A stretch of 64,000 nt of DNA, taken from NCBI GenBank assembly GCA_007859835.1, contig SJPJ01000001.1, forward strand, positions 8,160,329 to 8,224,328. The letters are read 5' to 3'. The stretch comes from Novipirellula herctigrandis. GTDB lineage: Bacteria; Planctomycetota; Planctomycetia; Pirellulales; Pirellulaceae. A model generated the notes under the pieces. That model did no database searches. It saw only the letters and a program-made list of their open reading frames with translations, and had not been told where the DNA came from. Positions 53,517-61,723 of this stretch are shown piece by piece; the first letter of the stretch is position 1; each line of letters opens with the position of its first letter. The position numbers and the translations under genes are program-made.

Positions 53517-54121
53517 TGAACTCATTGCAAACCATCAAACTCACGGATGGAGGTATTCTGCTCTACGCCGAATCTTTCTTGCCTTTTGAAATCGCGGATC
53601 GGTACTTCTGCGAATTGCGGGACAACTGTGTCTGGGAACAGAAGCCGGGTATTTTCGGTCACATGCAGCCTCGTTTGACGGCTTCTTATGGGGATGAAGG
53701 TGCGACTTATCGCTATTCAGGCACCGTCAATGTCGCCCTTCCATGGACGCCGACGCTACTTGAGATCAAGGAGAAGATCGAAGCTGTTCAGGGCCAGTAC
53801 AACTACTGCCTGCTAAACCGCTACCGTTCCGGTCAAGACAGTATGGGGATGCACGCCGATGACGAGCCCGAAATGGGGAACGTAATCGGGTCGTTGTCGT
53901 TGGGAGCGACTCGGAGCTTTCGGATCAAACACAACAAGACAAAGGAAACAATGAAATTCCCGGTCGGTCACGGTACGCTCATTATCATGGCGGGAACGAT
54001 GCAACAATTCTGGAAACATGAGATTCCCAAGACAAAGCAACCGGTCGAAGAGCGGATCAATCTGACCTACCGGCAAATTGTTAAGCCTGCACAAGATTCA
54101 AAGGGTTCGCTTGGCGATTGA
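53516..54121 (+). CDS. AlkB-like Fe(II)/2-oxoglutarate dioxygenase
   Basis: 201 residues from GTG 53516, chosen for AAGGAG eight bases upstream and the one-base overlap with DoxX; the longer frame to 53309 lies inside doxX. AlkB-type enzymes remove alkyl groups from nucleic-acid bases. Marks: 'NYCLLNRYRSGQDSMGMHAD' followed by 'DE' (the H-x-D iron ligands), 'VIGSLSLGATRSFRIKHN', the second His in 'QQFWKHEIPK' and the 2-oxoglutarate Arg region 'ERINLTYRQI'. All ligands are present. Confidence 0.92.
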   Translation: MNSLQTIKLTDGGILLYAESFLPFEIADRYFCELRDNCVWEQKPGIFGHMQPRLTASYGDEGATYRYSGTVNVALPWTPTLLEIKEKIEAVQGQYNYCLLNRYRSGQDSMGMHADDEPEMGNVIGSLSLGATRSFRIKHNKTKETMKFPVGHGTLIIMAGTMQQFWKHEIPKTKQPVEERINLTYRQIVKPAQDSKGSLGD

Positions 54122-54456
54122 AGGGATCGAGCATGGACCGAAAAATCAATGTCCGTTTTGCGACTTTGATCCAGACAACATATTGCTCAAAATCGAGTTT
54201 GACTCTTGATCTGGGTTGGCTTTATTGTCTCGAAGGGCCATTCGCAGGTTGTTCCACGATTCCACGATTCCAGTTTGTTTGATTGAGAAATGGAGATGCA
54301 ACGGGTAACGTGGAATCTTGATGCTGAGGTTCGGCTACGAGCAGCTTGAGAAGGCCCATGGTCAAGTTCGGCTGACCATGGCTGAGTTTCAGCACTTGGG
54401 GTCGGGTTGGAGAGAATTGTTGGTGGCGTAGTGGCACCGACGGCAGCGTACTTTGA
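54122..54456. other. Intergenic with one copy of a degenerate shared segment
   Basis: Bases ~54340-54412 read forward as 'EQLEKAHGQVRLTMAEFQHL' + 'GSGWRELL' and match ~57020-57092 without gaps at roughly three positions in four. It looks like a decayed piece of an unknown coding or mobile sequence. Also a 10-bp tandem repeat (TTCCACGATTCCACGATTCC) near 54255. Confidence 0.4.
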
Positions 54457-55764
54457 TTACTTCACCGCACCGCCTTGAAAGGTGAATCCGGCATTCTTGT
54501 CTGGAAATGCCGTCTGCACATTTCCATTGCAGCCTTTGTCTTTCTCACAACGCCCGTTGCCCACAAGGATGCGACCGCCAGACAGACCATCGATCCCAAA
54601 AGAACAGTCGATCTCATAGCGGCCCTCGATGCGAAAGTCAGTATCCGTGACGAGCAAAAGTTTTGGGTCGCCGTAGCAGCCTAACCACCAGCGGTCATGG
54701 GCGAAGGTCGCAGTCTGAATTCCTAGATGCGTGTGGCCGCTCTGAATGACGTGCTTTGTCAGGAACTTGAAGTTTCTGTCATACTCGTAGACGTAGTTCT
54801 CTTCGATCTCATCCGGCAAACCGCCTACAACGAAGAAGTGGCCGTCCCGAATGCCGATCCCACCTGCTCCGTGGAAGACTTCCTGCGTTTCATGTCGAGC
54901 AAGTTCGGTTAGCGTCTCAGCATCATAGACATAGACCCATGAATCGGCGTTGCCCTGTGGGTCATTAAACTTGCCGAGGTTCACAGCGACGTAGAGTTTG
55001 CCCTCGTGGAAGCAGAGATCGCCATGGTGATTGGCGACCGGCACTTGCTTCAGCAACGTCCCCTCCATGTTAGTCTTAACGACCGTCGTGGTGAACGACC
55101 AAAAGATCGACTTCTCGTCGGTGCAAACGCCTTGAAGGTGATGCTTGTACGTCCCTTCGCACAACGCTTTGAACATCTCACCAAGATTGTTGCGGACCTT
55201 GATCCACTCGACTTCAAGTTTGAATGGCCCCGATTTTTTATCGCCAAGCAGAAACCCCAGACCAGTCACTTTGCTGGGATCGAGCTTTTCGTTTGGAAAG
55301 AATCGGCCTCGCCAAGTGGCCACGAATTTGTTTTCCGGAAACTCGACTTCGATCCATTCACCTTTCTTTGTCTGAAATGATTGGCGATAGGAATACCCTC
55401 CGAGGTTGGGCTGCGTGTAGACGTTCACCGTGTACTCTCTACCGTCACCACGGACTCGGGCCACAATCACGTCGTCACTTTCCAGTGCGAGATTCCCTTG
55501 TCTGGCTCGGACCGAAGCGAAGCCGCCGTTATTCTCCAGCGACAAGCTGCCAAAGAACTGCATATTCTTGTCTTCGTTGATTTTGAAGCGACCATCAGAG
55601 CGACCGCCCATCACGCCGTCGTTCACGGTCCGCCAAGGTTTGGCGTCGTCAGGCTTGTCAAACTTGAATAGGATTCGCTCTTCAGCGTTCGCTGGCATGC
55701 CTGCTGCGATCAATAACGCTGCTAAAAGAAATGTCGCTCGATTCATTTGGCTTATCCTTTTCAT
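54457..55764 (-). CDS. CIA30-like domain fused to a beta-propeller, exported
   Basis: 435 residues from ATG 55764 with GGAG nine bases upstream; ATG 55746 is an alternative. Signal 'FLLAALLIAAGMPANA'. Residues ~30-185 are a CIA30-like (NADH:ubiquinone oxidoreductase intermediate-associated protein 30) jelly roll: 'WRTVNDGVMGGRSDGRF', 'FFGSLSLENNGGFASVRAR', 'WIEVEFPENKFVATWRGRF'. Residues ~200-435 form propeller-like blades ('GDLCFHEGKLYVAVNLGKF', 'DSWVYVYDAETLTELARHE', 'HFFVVGGLPDEIEENYVYEY'), ending in a Cys-rich 'GRCEKDKGCNGNV'. In bacteria CIA30-like domains occur in carbohydrate-binding contexts. The exact role is unknown. Confidence 0.75.
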   Translation of the reverse strand: MKRISQMNRATFLLAALLIAAGMPANAEERILFKFDKPDDAKPWRTVNDGVMGGRSDGRFKINEDKNMQFFGSLSLENNGGFASVRARQGNLALESDDVIVARVRGDGREYTVNVYTQPNLGGYSYRQSFQTKKGEWIEVEFPENKFVATWRGRFFPNEKLDPSKVTGLGFLLGDKKSGPFKLEVEWIKVRNNLGEMFKALCEGTYKHHLQGVCTDEKSIFWSFTTTVVKTNMEGTLLKQVPVANHHGDLCFHEGKLYVAVNLGKFNDPQGNADSWVYVYDAETLTELARHETQEVFHGAGGIGIRDGHFFVVGGLPDEIEENYVYEYDRNFKFLTKHVIQSGHTHLGIQTATFAHDRWWLGCYGDPKLLLVTDTDFRIEGRYEIDCSFGIDGLSGGRILVGNGRCEKDKGCNGNVQTAFPDKNAGFTFQGGAVK

Positions 55765-55970
55765 CGGTACTATCTCCAATCCGGCAATCTACGCCAAACC
55801 GCCTAATTTGTTCTTGCTGCATCAAACTCTTCAGGATCAAACTTGCCTGCCCATTCTACAATGTCGTCATGTTGCTGATGCATCGGATCGGCGATGGATT
55901 TCAGGAATTCGGCGTAGCCCCAGACTCCGCAAAATGCTCGTCGTGAAACAGGCATGGTTCGTCATTGCTG

Positions 55971-56732
55971 TCAGTGGACTAATTGGTCAAGTATATCCAA
56001 TACACCTTCAACTTCGTCGTGTGGCGAAACGTAGGTGGCTGCCTTTTTAATCTCGGCTTCGGAATTCGCTGGACATCCGAACCACGAAACACGCTCCGCG
56101 ATAAACCTATCACCCATCGTATCGCCAATCCCTGCGGTTCGTTCCGGCTTGATGCTGTTTTGAGCTATCAGTCGATCTATCGCAGTCGCCTTGTTGATGT
56201 GCTGGAGATCGCAATTGATATAGAGCCAAGTCATCGAAACTCGTATCGGCCAGTTCCGTTTCTGAAACTCCTGGGCAATCGTTGGCACGATGGACCGGAG
56301 AAAAGCCGTATCGGGATGGTAGAGAGCCACCGACGCTGACTTTCCCGGTTGCTGAATCACTCCATTCGCTTCAAAAAGTGAGCGTAGAAGTTTCCGAGCC
56401 TGATGCACGACTTCCATGTGCTCGTCGGTAATGGCCGGATCACATTCGAACGAATTGTCGGCCGGTCGCCAGAGCCAGACCCCGTTTTCCCCGATACAGG
56501 GAATCAAGGTGTTCTGGATGAGCCGACAGAGACACTCGACAAAGCCAATTGGTCTGCCGCTGCAAAGCGTGACGACAGGGCGATCACGATTTTGAATCGC
56601 AAGACGGTTGTGTTCGGCGATCTTCGCCAGTCCCGAAATGTTGATTGGGGCGTGTGACTCGGGAGATAGGCAACCGTCAATGTCACAGATGACAAGATCG
56701 TATTTCCCTGTTATTCGAAACGGCATGGCCAA
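55971..56732 (-). CDS. HAD-superfamily phosphatase (Cof/sucrose-phosphatase-like)
   Basis: 253 residues (ATG 56726 is also possible). Motif I 'LVICDIDGCLSPESHAP' (nucleophile Asp and acid Asp), motif II 'VVTLCSGRPIGFVE', motif III Lys in 'LQHINKATAIDRLIAQN' and motif IV 'TAGIGDTMGDRFIAE' are intact. The C2-type cap and size fit sugar-phosphate phosphatases. Cytoplasmic, single gene. Substrate unknown. Confidence 0.9.
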   Translation of the reverse strand: MAMPFRITGKYDLVICDIDGCLSPESHAPINISGLAKIAEHNRLAIQNRDRPVVTLCSGRPIGFVECLCRLIQNTLIPCIGENGVWLWRPADNSFECDPAITDEHMEVVHQARKLLRSLFEANGVIQQPGKSASVALYHPDTAFLRSIVPTIAQEFQKRNWPIRVSMTWLYINCDLQHINKATAIDRLIAQNSIKPERTAGIGDTMGDRFIAERVSWFGCPANSEAEIKKAATYVSPHDEVEGVLDILDQLVH

Positions 56733-57139
56733 AACCTTGTGAGCTATTTTGTTCTGTTCGTGTTGAACTTCTTCGGCACGAGTCTGATCGATAACCTTGA
56801 AATGAGGAAGTGAGCGAGATGGCTAGATTCCAAAATATTAGCCGGAAGAATTCGCCTCAAAAGATCACACGAACGCATACCGCCAAGTTTTGTTGGGAAC
56901 CTTGATTGGTCTCAGCCCAATTCTTCTTCCAGATATTCCATACCGGGGGTGACGAACGACAGTGATGCCGCCAACACCTGAAGAGTAAAGTGGGCCTATG
57001 ATCACAGTGGATCTATGACCAAGTTGAGAACGCCAATGGGAAGGTCTGGCTGAACAATGAGGTGTCTCAGCACTTAGGGTCGAGGTGGAGCGTGTCGCTG
57101 GTCGGCGTCGTCGGTTCCTATGCGTATTGACGCACAGAG
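56733..57139. other. Intergenic with second copy of the degenerate shared segment
   Basis: Bases ~57020-57092 read 'DQVENANGKVWLNNEVSQHL' + 'GSRWSV' and match ~54340-54412. Otherwise nothing recognised. Both copies lie just past the 3' end of a minus-strand gene. Confidence 0.4.
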
Positions 57140-58462
57140 CTACTCCAGCGGATTGGTGATTCTTCCTAGAAACATGATTGCCTGTGTCCGGTTGTCACGA
57201 ATCATGAACACAAACGGATGGTCTGCTCGGAATATGGGTGCTTGCTTCGGTTCCGTCTCGACACCGCCCCCAAAGGCCATGTTGTCAGTCGCCGCAGCCG
57301 CCTCCGTTCCTTGCTCATTCACATCAACAAAGGCTTTGTGGATCACCGCAGAAATGAACAGATCCTTGTCACCCGTCATGCCAGAGAAGTCGGCGGTATT
57401 AGCATCAAATGCCGACTTCATCCCCATGGTCTCAAGCGTGCGGCTCATTTCGAACTCGGAGGATGTATTGAACTTTGGCATGAAGACTCTTACTTCGTCT
57501 TCATGTCTGACGCTCGCCATCCATCGCTTCAAATTGGGGAAGCTAAGATTGGTTTCAAGATCAGCGAGTCCATCGACGGCTTTTGGAAGCAGCACGACCA
57601 TTGACAAGCTGCCATCGCCATACGGCAGTTCGAGAATTTGAATATCGTCAATGTCGCCGTATCGGTACTCGTCGGTGCGTCGCATCATCGGGGCTTTGAT
57701 CGTGTCCGTTGCCGCTAAGTGGAAGTCCTCCTCTTTGGTGAGTCTTTCTTTAAACGGGTCTCGCCAAGTGCCATAGAAGTAAACGGCATTCGTCAAAACA
57801 AGTTTGGTATGCAACGTGATTGCCCCTGCTGGGATGAGACCGGTGATCTTGTTTTCGGTTTGATCTTCAACCCATGCATTGATCGTTTGACGAGCGTTCT
57901 CACTTTGAGCGAAATCCAGCTGAGAAAGTTCCGCATCGTACTGATCACGAGTGACCCCCAAAAACTCCGGCAAGAACTCAAAGCTTTCTTGACCCCACAA
58001 GCGGTTTGCCAAATTCAGTTTGATGCCTTTGCTGGGGGCGGGCAACTTCCAAAAGTCTTGTAGCGTCTTCATCCCTTCATGCAGTCGTTCGTTGGGCATT
58101 TGGATGCGAAGCGTACTCGCTATTTCTGCCTCCGTTTCGCCAGCCGCCCCAGCGTAAGTCATCGCAAGAGCAGTCGAGATGCTGCTGGGTGAAAAGAAAA
58201 GATTTCCCTCTTTGGTTCGCAGTTGTTGGTACAAATCCAAGGCGAATTGGTTGCTACCATCTACAATTTCCGACAGGTCAGCCACGACAGTAAACAGTGG
58301 CTTGCCGGAAGGGTTCGAATGGTAGTTTTGCAGTGCAAGTTCGATCCACTTGAGATGCGCTTCGTTTTTTTGGGCCTCAGCTTCTTTCCGCCTAGCTTCT
58401 TCAGCTTGGTTGCAGCCGAGGCAACACACAGTAAACAAAATGCAGATGGTCCAAGCACGCAT
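57140..58462 (-). CDS. Serpin (lipoprotein)
   Basis: 440 residues, AAGGAA before the ATG. Signal with lipobox ('MRAWTICILFTVCCLGC', Cys 17), a charged helical linker ('ARRKEAEAQKNEAHLKW'), then a full serpin fold from ~65: 'NLFFSPSSISTALAMTYAGA', 'LVLTNAVYFYGTWRDPF', 'MVVLLPKAVDGLADLE', 'ISAVIHKAFVDVNEQGTEAA' and 'FRADHPFVFMIRDNRTQAIM'. The hinge 'EQGTEAAAATD' has the small residues typical of inhibitory serpins. Counting from Glu P17 puts P1-P1' in the 'FGGG' stretch, so protease specificity is unclear. It would guard the cell surface against serine or cysteine proteases. Confidence 0.93.
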   Translation of the reverse strand: MRAWTICILFTVCCLGCNQAEEARRKEAEAQKNEAHLKWIELALQNYHSNPSGKPLFTVVADLSEIVDGSNQFALDLYQQLRTKEGNLFFSPSSISTALAMTYAGAAGETEAEIASTLRIQMPNERLHEGMKTLQDFWKLPAPSKGIKLNLANRLWGQESFEFLPEFLGVTRDQYDAELSQLDFAQSENARQTINAWVEDQTENKITGLIPAGAITLHTKLVLTNAVYFYGTWRDPFKERLTKEEDFHLAATDTIKAPMMRRTDEYRYGDIDDIQILELPYGDGSLSMVVLLPKAVDGLADLETNLSFPNLKRWMASVRHEDEVRVFMPKFNTSSEFEMSRTLETMGMKSAFDANTADFSGMTGDKDLFISAVIHKAFVDVNEQGTEAAAATDNMAFGGGVETEPKQAPIFRADHPFVFMIRDNRTQAIMFLGRITNPLE

Positions 58463-58616
58463 TGCCGTTCCTTGTTGTAAAGTAACTTTTTCGTCATTGT
58501 CAGCCTTTGAGGGTGGGAATGCAAATGGGTAACCGATTACCGAAGCTCTTGCTGCTCGACGGCTATAGCGGTGAGTGATCGCAGATTTTTGCCGAAACTT
58601 TGAAAGTCATAACACA
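58463..58616. other. Short intergenic spacer; nothing recognised
   Basis: The serpin ribosome-binding site lies at its left edge. Nothing else seen. Confidence 0.4.
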
Positions 58617-58982
58617 ATGTCAAACATTGTCTTCATTGCTGCCAGCCTGGATGGGTACATCTCAGACAAGGATGACGGATTGGACTGGCTTCAATCCGTA
58701 CCCAGAGGCGACATCGAGCAACAGTTCATCATCGCATGTATTACCACTAGGCAATGCTTAGGCTCCTTCCCACCGATCTCGGCATACTCAAGGATTTTGA
58801 CTAGAATCAATTTTACTCGTCTGCTGGGTGTCAATTGCACGGTTCTTTGTTCTCGAAGTGGTCGTTTAAATAAGACACCTGCGATGGAGTCACAGCAAGC
58901 GACACCAAAGTTAAGAACATCTTTGCGTCCCAACCGGCACTTCAACGGACAGAACTCGGATCTATTTCGGCACGTCAGATAA
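58617..58982 (+). pseudogene. RibD/dihydrofolate-reductase-like N-terminal relic
   Basis: ATG 58617 starts 'MSNIVFIAASLDGYISDKDD' and 'GLDWLQSV', the standard opening of RibD C-terminal/DHFR-like proteins (~170-180 residues). After residue ~35 the frame continues to 58982 without resemblance ('TTRQCLGSFPPISAYSRILT' and a basic tail). The NADPH-binding and core strands are absent. A 5' fragment joined to foreign sequence. Product probably nonfunctional. Confidence 0.55.
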
Positions 58983-59050
58983 AATGCCTTGCGTCACTTG
59001 TAGCAGAACACCAGTTCTCAACAGAATTGTTTCAACCGGGATCCAGAATC

Positions 59051-59824
59051 ATGAACAAAGACCCCACACGCAGCATCCTCGACCACGTAGCGGTCAGTGG
59101 TCACTACCTGTTTCCGCAATCACGTTTTGTCAAAGATCCGTTCATGGTTGATGCCGGTGATGCTGAGTTGGCGTGTTACCGAAGAATCATCGATCTCAAC
59201 AACTTCACGTTGGTTCACTTCCACGGCAATGGTGAAACCGTATCTGACTACGTTCCCGACATGGCGGATCTGTTCGAGGAATTCGGGCTGAACTCGTTGT
59301 TTGTTGAGTATCGTGACTACGGTGCTTCCACGGGCGAGTCCAAGCTGGTCGCTATGTTGGGTGACGGAGAAGCGGCGATCAACGAAGCGGGGGTCACACC
59401 TGAAAAGGCGATTGTCTTTGGAAGATCAATTGGTTCGCTTTACGCCATTGAACTAGCTCATCGCCAACCGAAGATAGCGGGACTGATTTTGGAAAGCGGC
59501 ATAGCCGATCCCTATGAGCGGTTTCTAGTCAATGCCGATCTTTCATCAACGAATTTTTCTGATGACGAACTCCGTGTCGAAACCAAAAAACACTTCAATC
59601 ACAAAAAGAAGCTGGCTGAGTATAAAAATCCATTGCTCGTGATGCACACCGAGAATGATGGATTGATCGACATTTCGCACGCTGAGCGAAATTATAGATG
59701 GGGTGGATCAAGGCAAAAGCAACTGTTGCGATTTCCGGTTGGCAATCACAACACGATCTTCGGAAGGAACATGAAGCAATATGTTGATGCGATTGGAAGT
59801 TTTGCGCGAAGCCTTCAACGATGA
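59051..59824 (+). CDS. Alpha/beta hydrolase
   Basis: 257 residues from ATG 59051 ('MNKDPTRSILDHVAVSG'); ATG 59027 adds eight. 'FTLVHFHGNGETVSDYVPDM' carries the HGNGE oxyanion segment, 'AIVFGRSIGSLYAIELAHR' the nucleophile elbow (G-R-S-I-G), 'PLLVMHTENDGLIDISHAER' the acid Asp and 'RFPVGNHNTIFG' the catalytic His. Resembles ABHD-type serine hydrolases. Cytoplasmic. Substrate unknown. Confidence 0.9.
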   Translation: MNKDPTRSILDHVAVSGHYLFPQSRFVKDPFMVDAGDAELACYRRIIDLNNFTLVHFHGNGETVSDYVPDMADLFEEFGLNSLFVEYRDYGASTGESKLVAMLGDGEAAINEAGVTPEKAIVFGRSIGSLYAIELAHRQPKIAGLILESGIADPYERFLVNADLSSTNFSDDELRVETKKHFNHKKKLAEYKNPLLVMHTENDGLIDISHAERNYRWGGSRQKQLLRFPVGNHNTIFGRNMKQYVDAIGSFARSLQR

Positions 59825-60021
59825 GCAACTTCGTTTGTTTTGATCGACGACATTGCCGACCAAAACCACTCAAAGCGATCGCGTTACTATCGGAAATCCA
59901 GTAAAAACGCGTTGGACAACGCCATTCGTACCTGACGCCTTTCTTTCGTCAACGAGCGTTGTTGGAAGTGTCTAGACTAGTTGATCATGCGGATTTCGAG
60001 TTTTTGATAACGGGATAAAAA

Positions 60022-60660
60022 ATGAAGACAAAATCATTCTCGATTGCCATGGTGGCGTGCGTGCTACTGGTTTCTGTGGGCTCAGCGAAAAGCGGTGATA
60101 TTCCGGATCAGCCGCAGTCACTGGATTCGCGGGTATTGACCGCTGTTGATCAACACGCCACCGATGTCCGATCGCTCGACCGAAGATTCTTGGATTCGAT
60201 GCGGAGCCTGGAAGAAGATTATTCAAAAGGAAGAATGAAGCTGCGAGATGAGCTCGTGAAATTGCTAAATCGAGAGCTTAAGGCGGCGACCCAGAAAGGT
60301 GGCCTAGACCAAGCCATTGCGGTGCGAGATCAAATTCGAAGGACCGAAGCTTTGGAAATCATTCCGCCTGCATCCGAAGAAAACCATGCCCCGGGTCGCG
60401 TCACCAGTCGGTCGTCACCACTCCAAGGCATCCTTGGTCGATGGCGATGGAACAACGGGGTCGATATCACGAACCTGCAAGGCGGGCGTACAAGCGGCAA
60501 TGGAACTTGGCGGTCAGTGAATCCGCAAAGTAGCACTTACGAATTCCGCTGGAAAAGCATCCCTGCGGATCGTGTTCAATTATCGGCGAATGGACGAGTG
60601 CTAGAGGGAACGAAATCGGACGACCCGAGCTTTCGCGTCTGGGCCGTTCGTCTCGACTGA
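60022..60660 (+). CDS. Exported planctomycete protein with a helical stalk domain
   Basis: 212 residues with a signal peptide ('MKTKSFSIAMVACVLLVSVG', cleavage after 'SAKS'). Residues ~40-110 are a helical hairpin ('RRFLDSMRSLEEDYSKGRMK', 'LNRELKAATQKGGLDQAIAV', 'RDQIRRTEALEI') of a kind often seen in planctomycete secreted proteins. The C-terminal ~80 residues ('ILGRWRWNNGVDITNLQGGR', 'TWRSVNPQSSTYEFRWK') form a small beta-domain. Function unknown. GGGAT precedes the start. Confidence 0.75.
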   Translation: MKTKSFSIAMVACVLLVSVGSAKSGDIPDQPQSLDSRVLTAVDQHATDVRSLDRRFLDSMRSLEEDYSKGRMKLRDELVKLLNRELKAATQKGGLDQAIAVRDQIRRTEALEIIPPASEENHAPGRVTSRSSPLQGILGRWRWNNGVDITNLQGGRTSGNGTWRSVNPQSSTYEFRWKSIPADRVQLSANGRVLEGTKSDDPSFRVWAVRLD

Positions 60661-60976
60661 GTTGGACCGACAACCGGTGTGATCCCTGGTCAGATAATCC
60701 CATTGCGTCAGAAAGCTTCGTCATCCAGTGGGCCTGAAATTGCGGACTCGCGTCGCATCACCAATGGCATACGTCTCGGCGATCAGAGAGTTGATTTTAG
60801 TATCCAGCAAAGGGTCTTCGGCCATGCCGAATGTCTGCTCCGTGGGATTGGAGAAACGGTTAACGAGTTCCAACTGCTTTGCGAGCCGATGTTAAGTCGA
60901 AGATCGAAAGCAATGACGCCGTGTGCATCACCGATAATGGAACACGCCGCGGTTTGAAAAACTGCCAACGAAGTAG
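60661..60976. other. Intergenic; only faint minus-strand relic
   Basis: The minus strand around 60890-60730 reads 'LAKQLELVNRFSNPTEQTFG' and 'INSLIAETYAIGDATRVRNF'. 'YAIGDA' recalls the FAD-binding end of pyridine-nucleotide oxidoreductases, but nothing else supports it. Confidence 0.25.
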
Positions 60977-61276
60977 TGCGATCTATTAGAACAGTTTTGC
61001 GAAGCAGGTAAAACGAATGAACACGAATCGGAAACCAATGATGAAGTCAGTATTCATCACGCCATTCAGGCGATCAAGTGGCTCGACAATTGGAAGGGCC
61101 TGAGGGATGCCCCTTTCTTCACGGACTACATCTTCTCCACCATTCTTGAAGTGACGGGTGTTCCGCGGCCAGATTGTGTCAACGCGCAAGAGGTGCAGGA
61201 GCCGGCTGGTAATTCGTTAACGTACGCGTGGGATCAGCCTGATGCCAAAACCAACCGCTCCCCCCCAGTATTTTAA
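60977..61276 (+). pseudogene. Unrecognised coding relic, no start codon
   Basis: A 100-codon stop-free frame reads 'CDLLEQFCEAGKTNEHESET', 'NDEVSIHHAIQAIKWLDNWK', 'GLRDAPFFTDYIFSTILEVT' and 'GVPRPDCVNAQEVQEPAGNS' to TAA 61274-61276. It has a natural protein composition, but no ATG in frame and a TAG directly upstream. It looks like the 3' part of a broken gene. I do not recognise the family. Confidence 0.35.
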
Positions 61277-61302
61277 AATGTTAGGATACATGACGAGCGG
61301 GC

Positions 61303-61669
61303 AATGACCTCGGACTACATCGCCGGTAACGTGAATACAAACCACGTCGACATCCGCCGCATTCTTGCATCACTTGGAAGGGTGGGGGTGGTTTCATCCA
61401 CGGAGGGAGCGTGAGCCGGCACAACGCGAGCCGGCACAACGCGCGCCCAATCCGCCAAATGAATCACTCTTGGCGACGTGTACCGAGCGATGGAACCGGG
61501 CAACCTATGCGGTGAACCCCGAAACGATCCGAACCCGCTTTGCTCGGTTGGCCGCTGCGTCCAGACCTTGCTGAAGGAACACGTTGAGCATTTCGAGACG
61601 GCGTTGAAAATGACGATGGACAAGGTTACTGTAACCCATATTCTCGCTGACATGCATACATCGAAATAG
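61303..61669 (+). pseudogene. Rrf2-family regulator relic with frameshift
   Basis: ATG 61303 opens 'MTSDYIAGNVNTNHVDIRRI' and 'LASLGRVGVVSSTEGA', the winged-helix of Rrf2 (YwnA-like) repressors. The frame then stops, and in another frame 'ITLGDVYRAMEPGNLCGEPR', 'NDPNPLCSVGRCVQTLLKEH' and 'VEHFETALKMTMDKVTVTHI' continue to TAG 61667-61669. Between them the expected wing strand is replaced by two 15-bp tandem copies (AGCCGGCACAACGCG), so a local rearrangement broke the gene. The first ~15 residues are also missing. Confidence 0.65.
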
Positions 61670-61723
61670 CGTGGACGTTTTTTACCTGCAATCGTAACTC
61701 GTTTAGTTTCACAAAGGTCCAAA

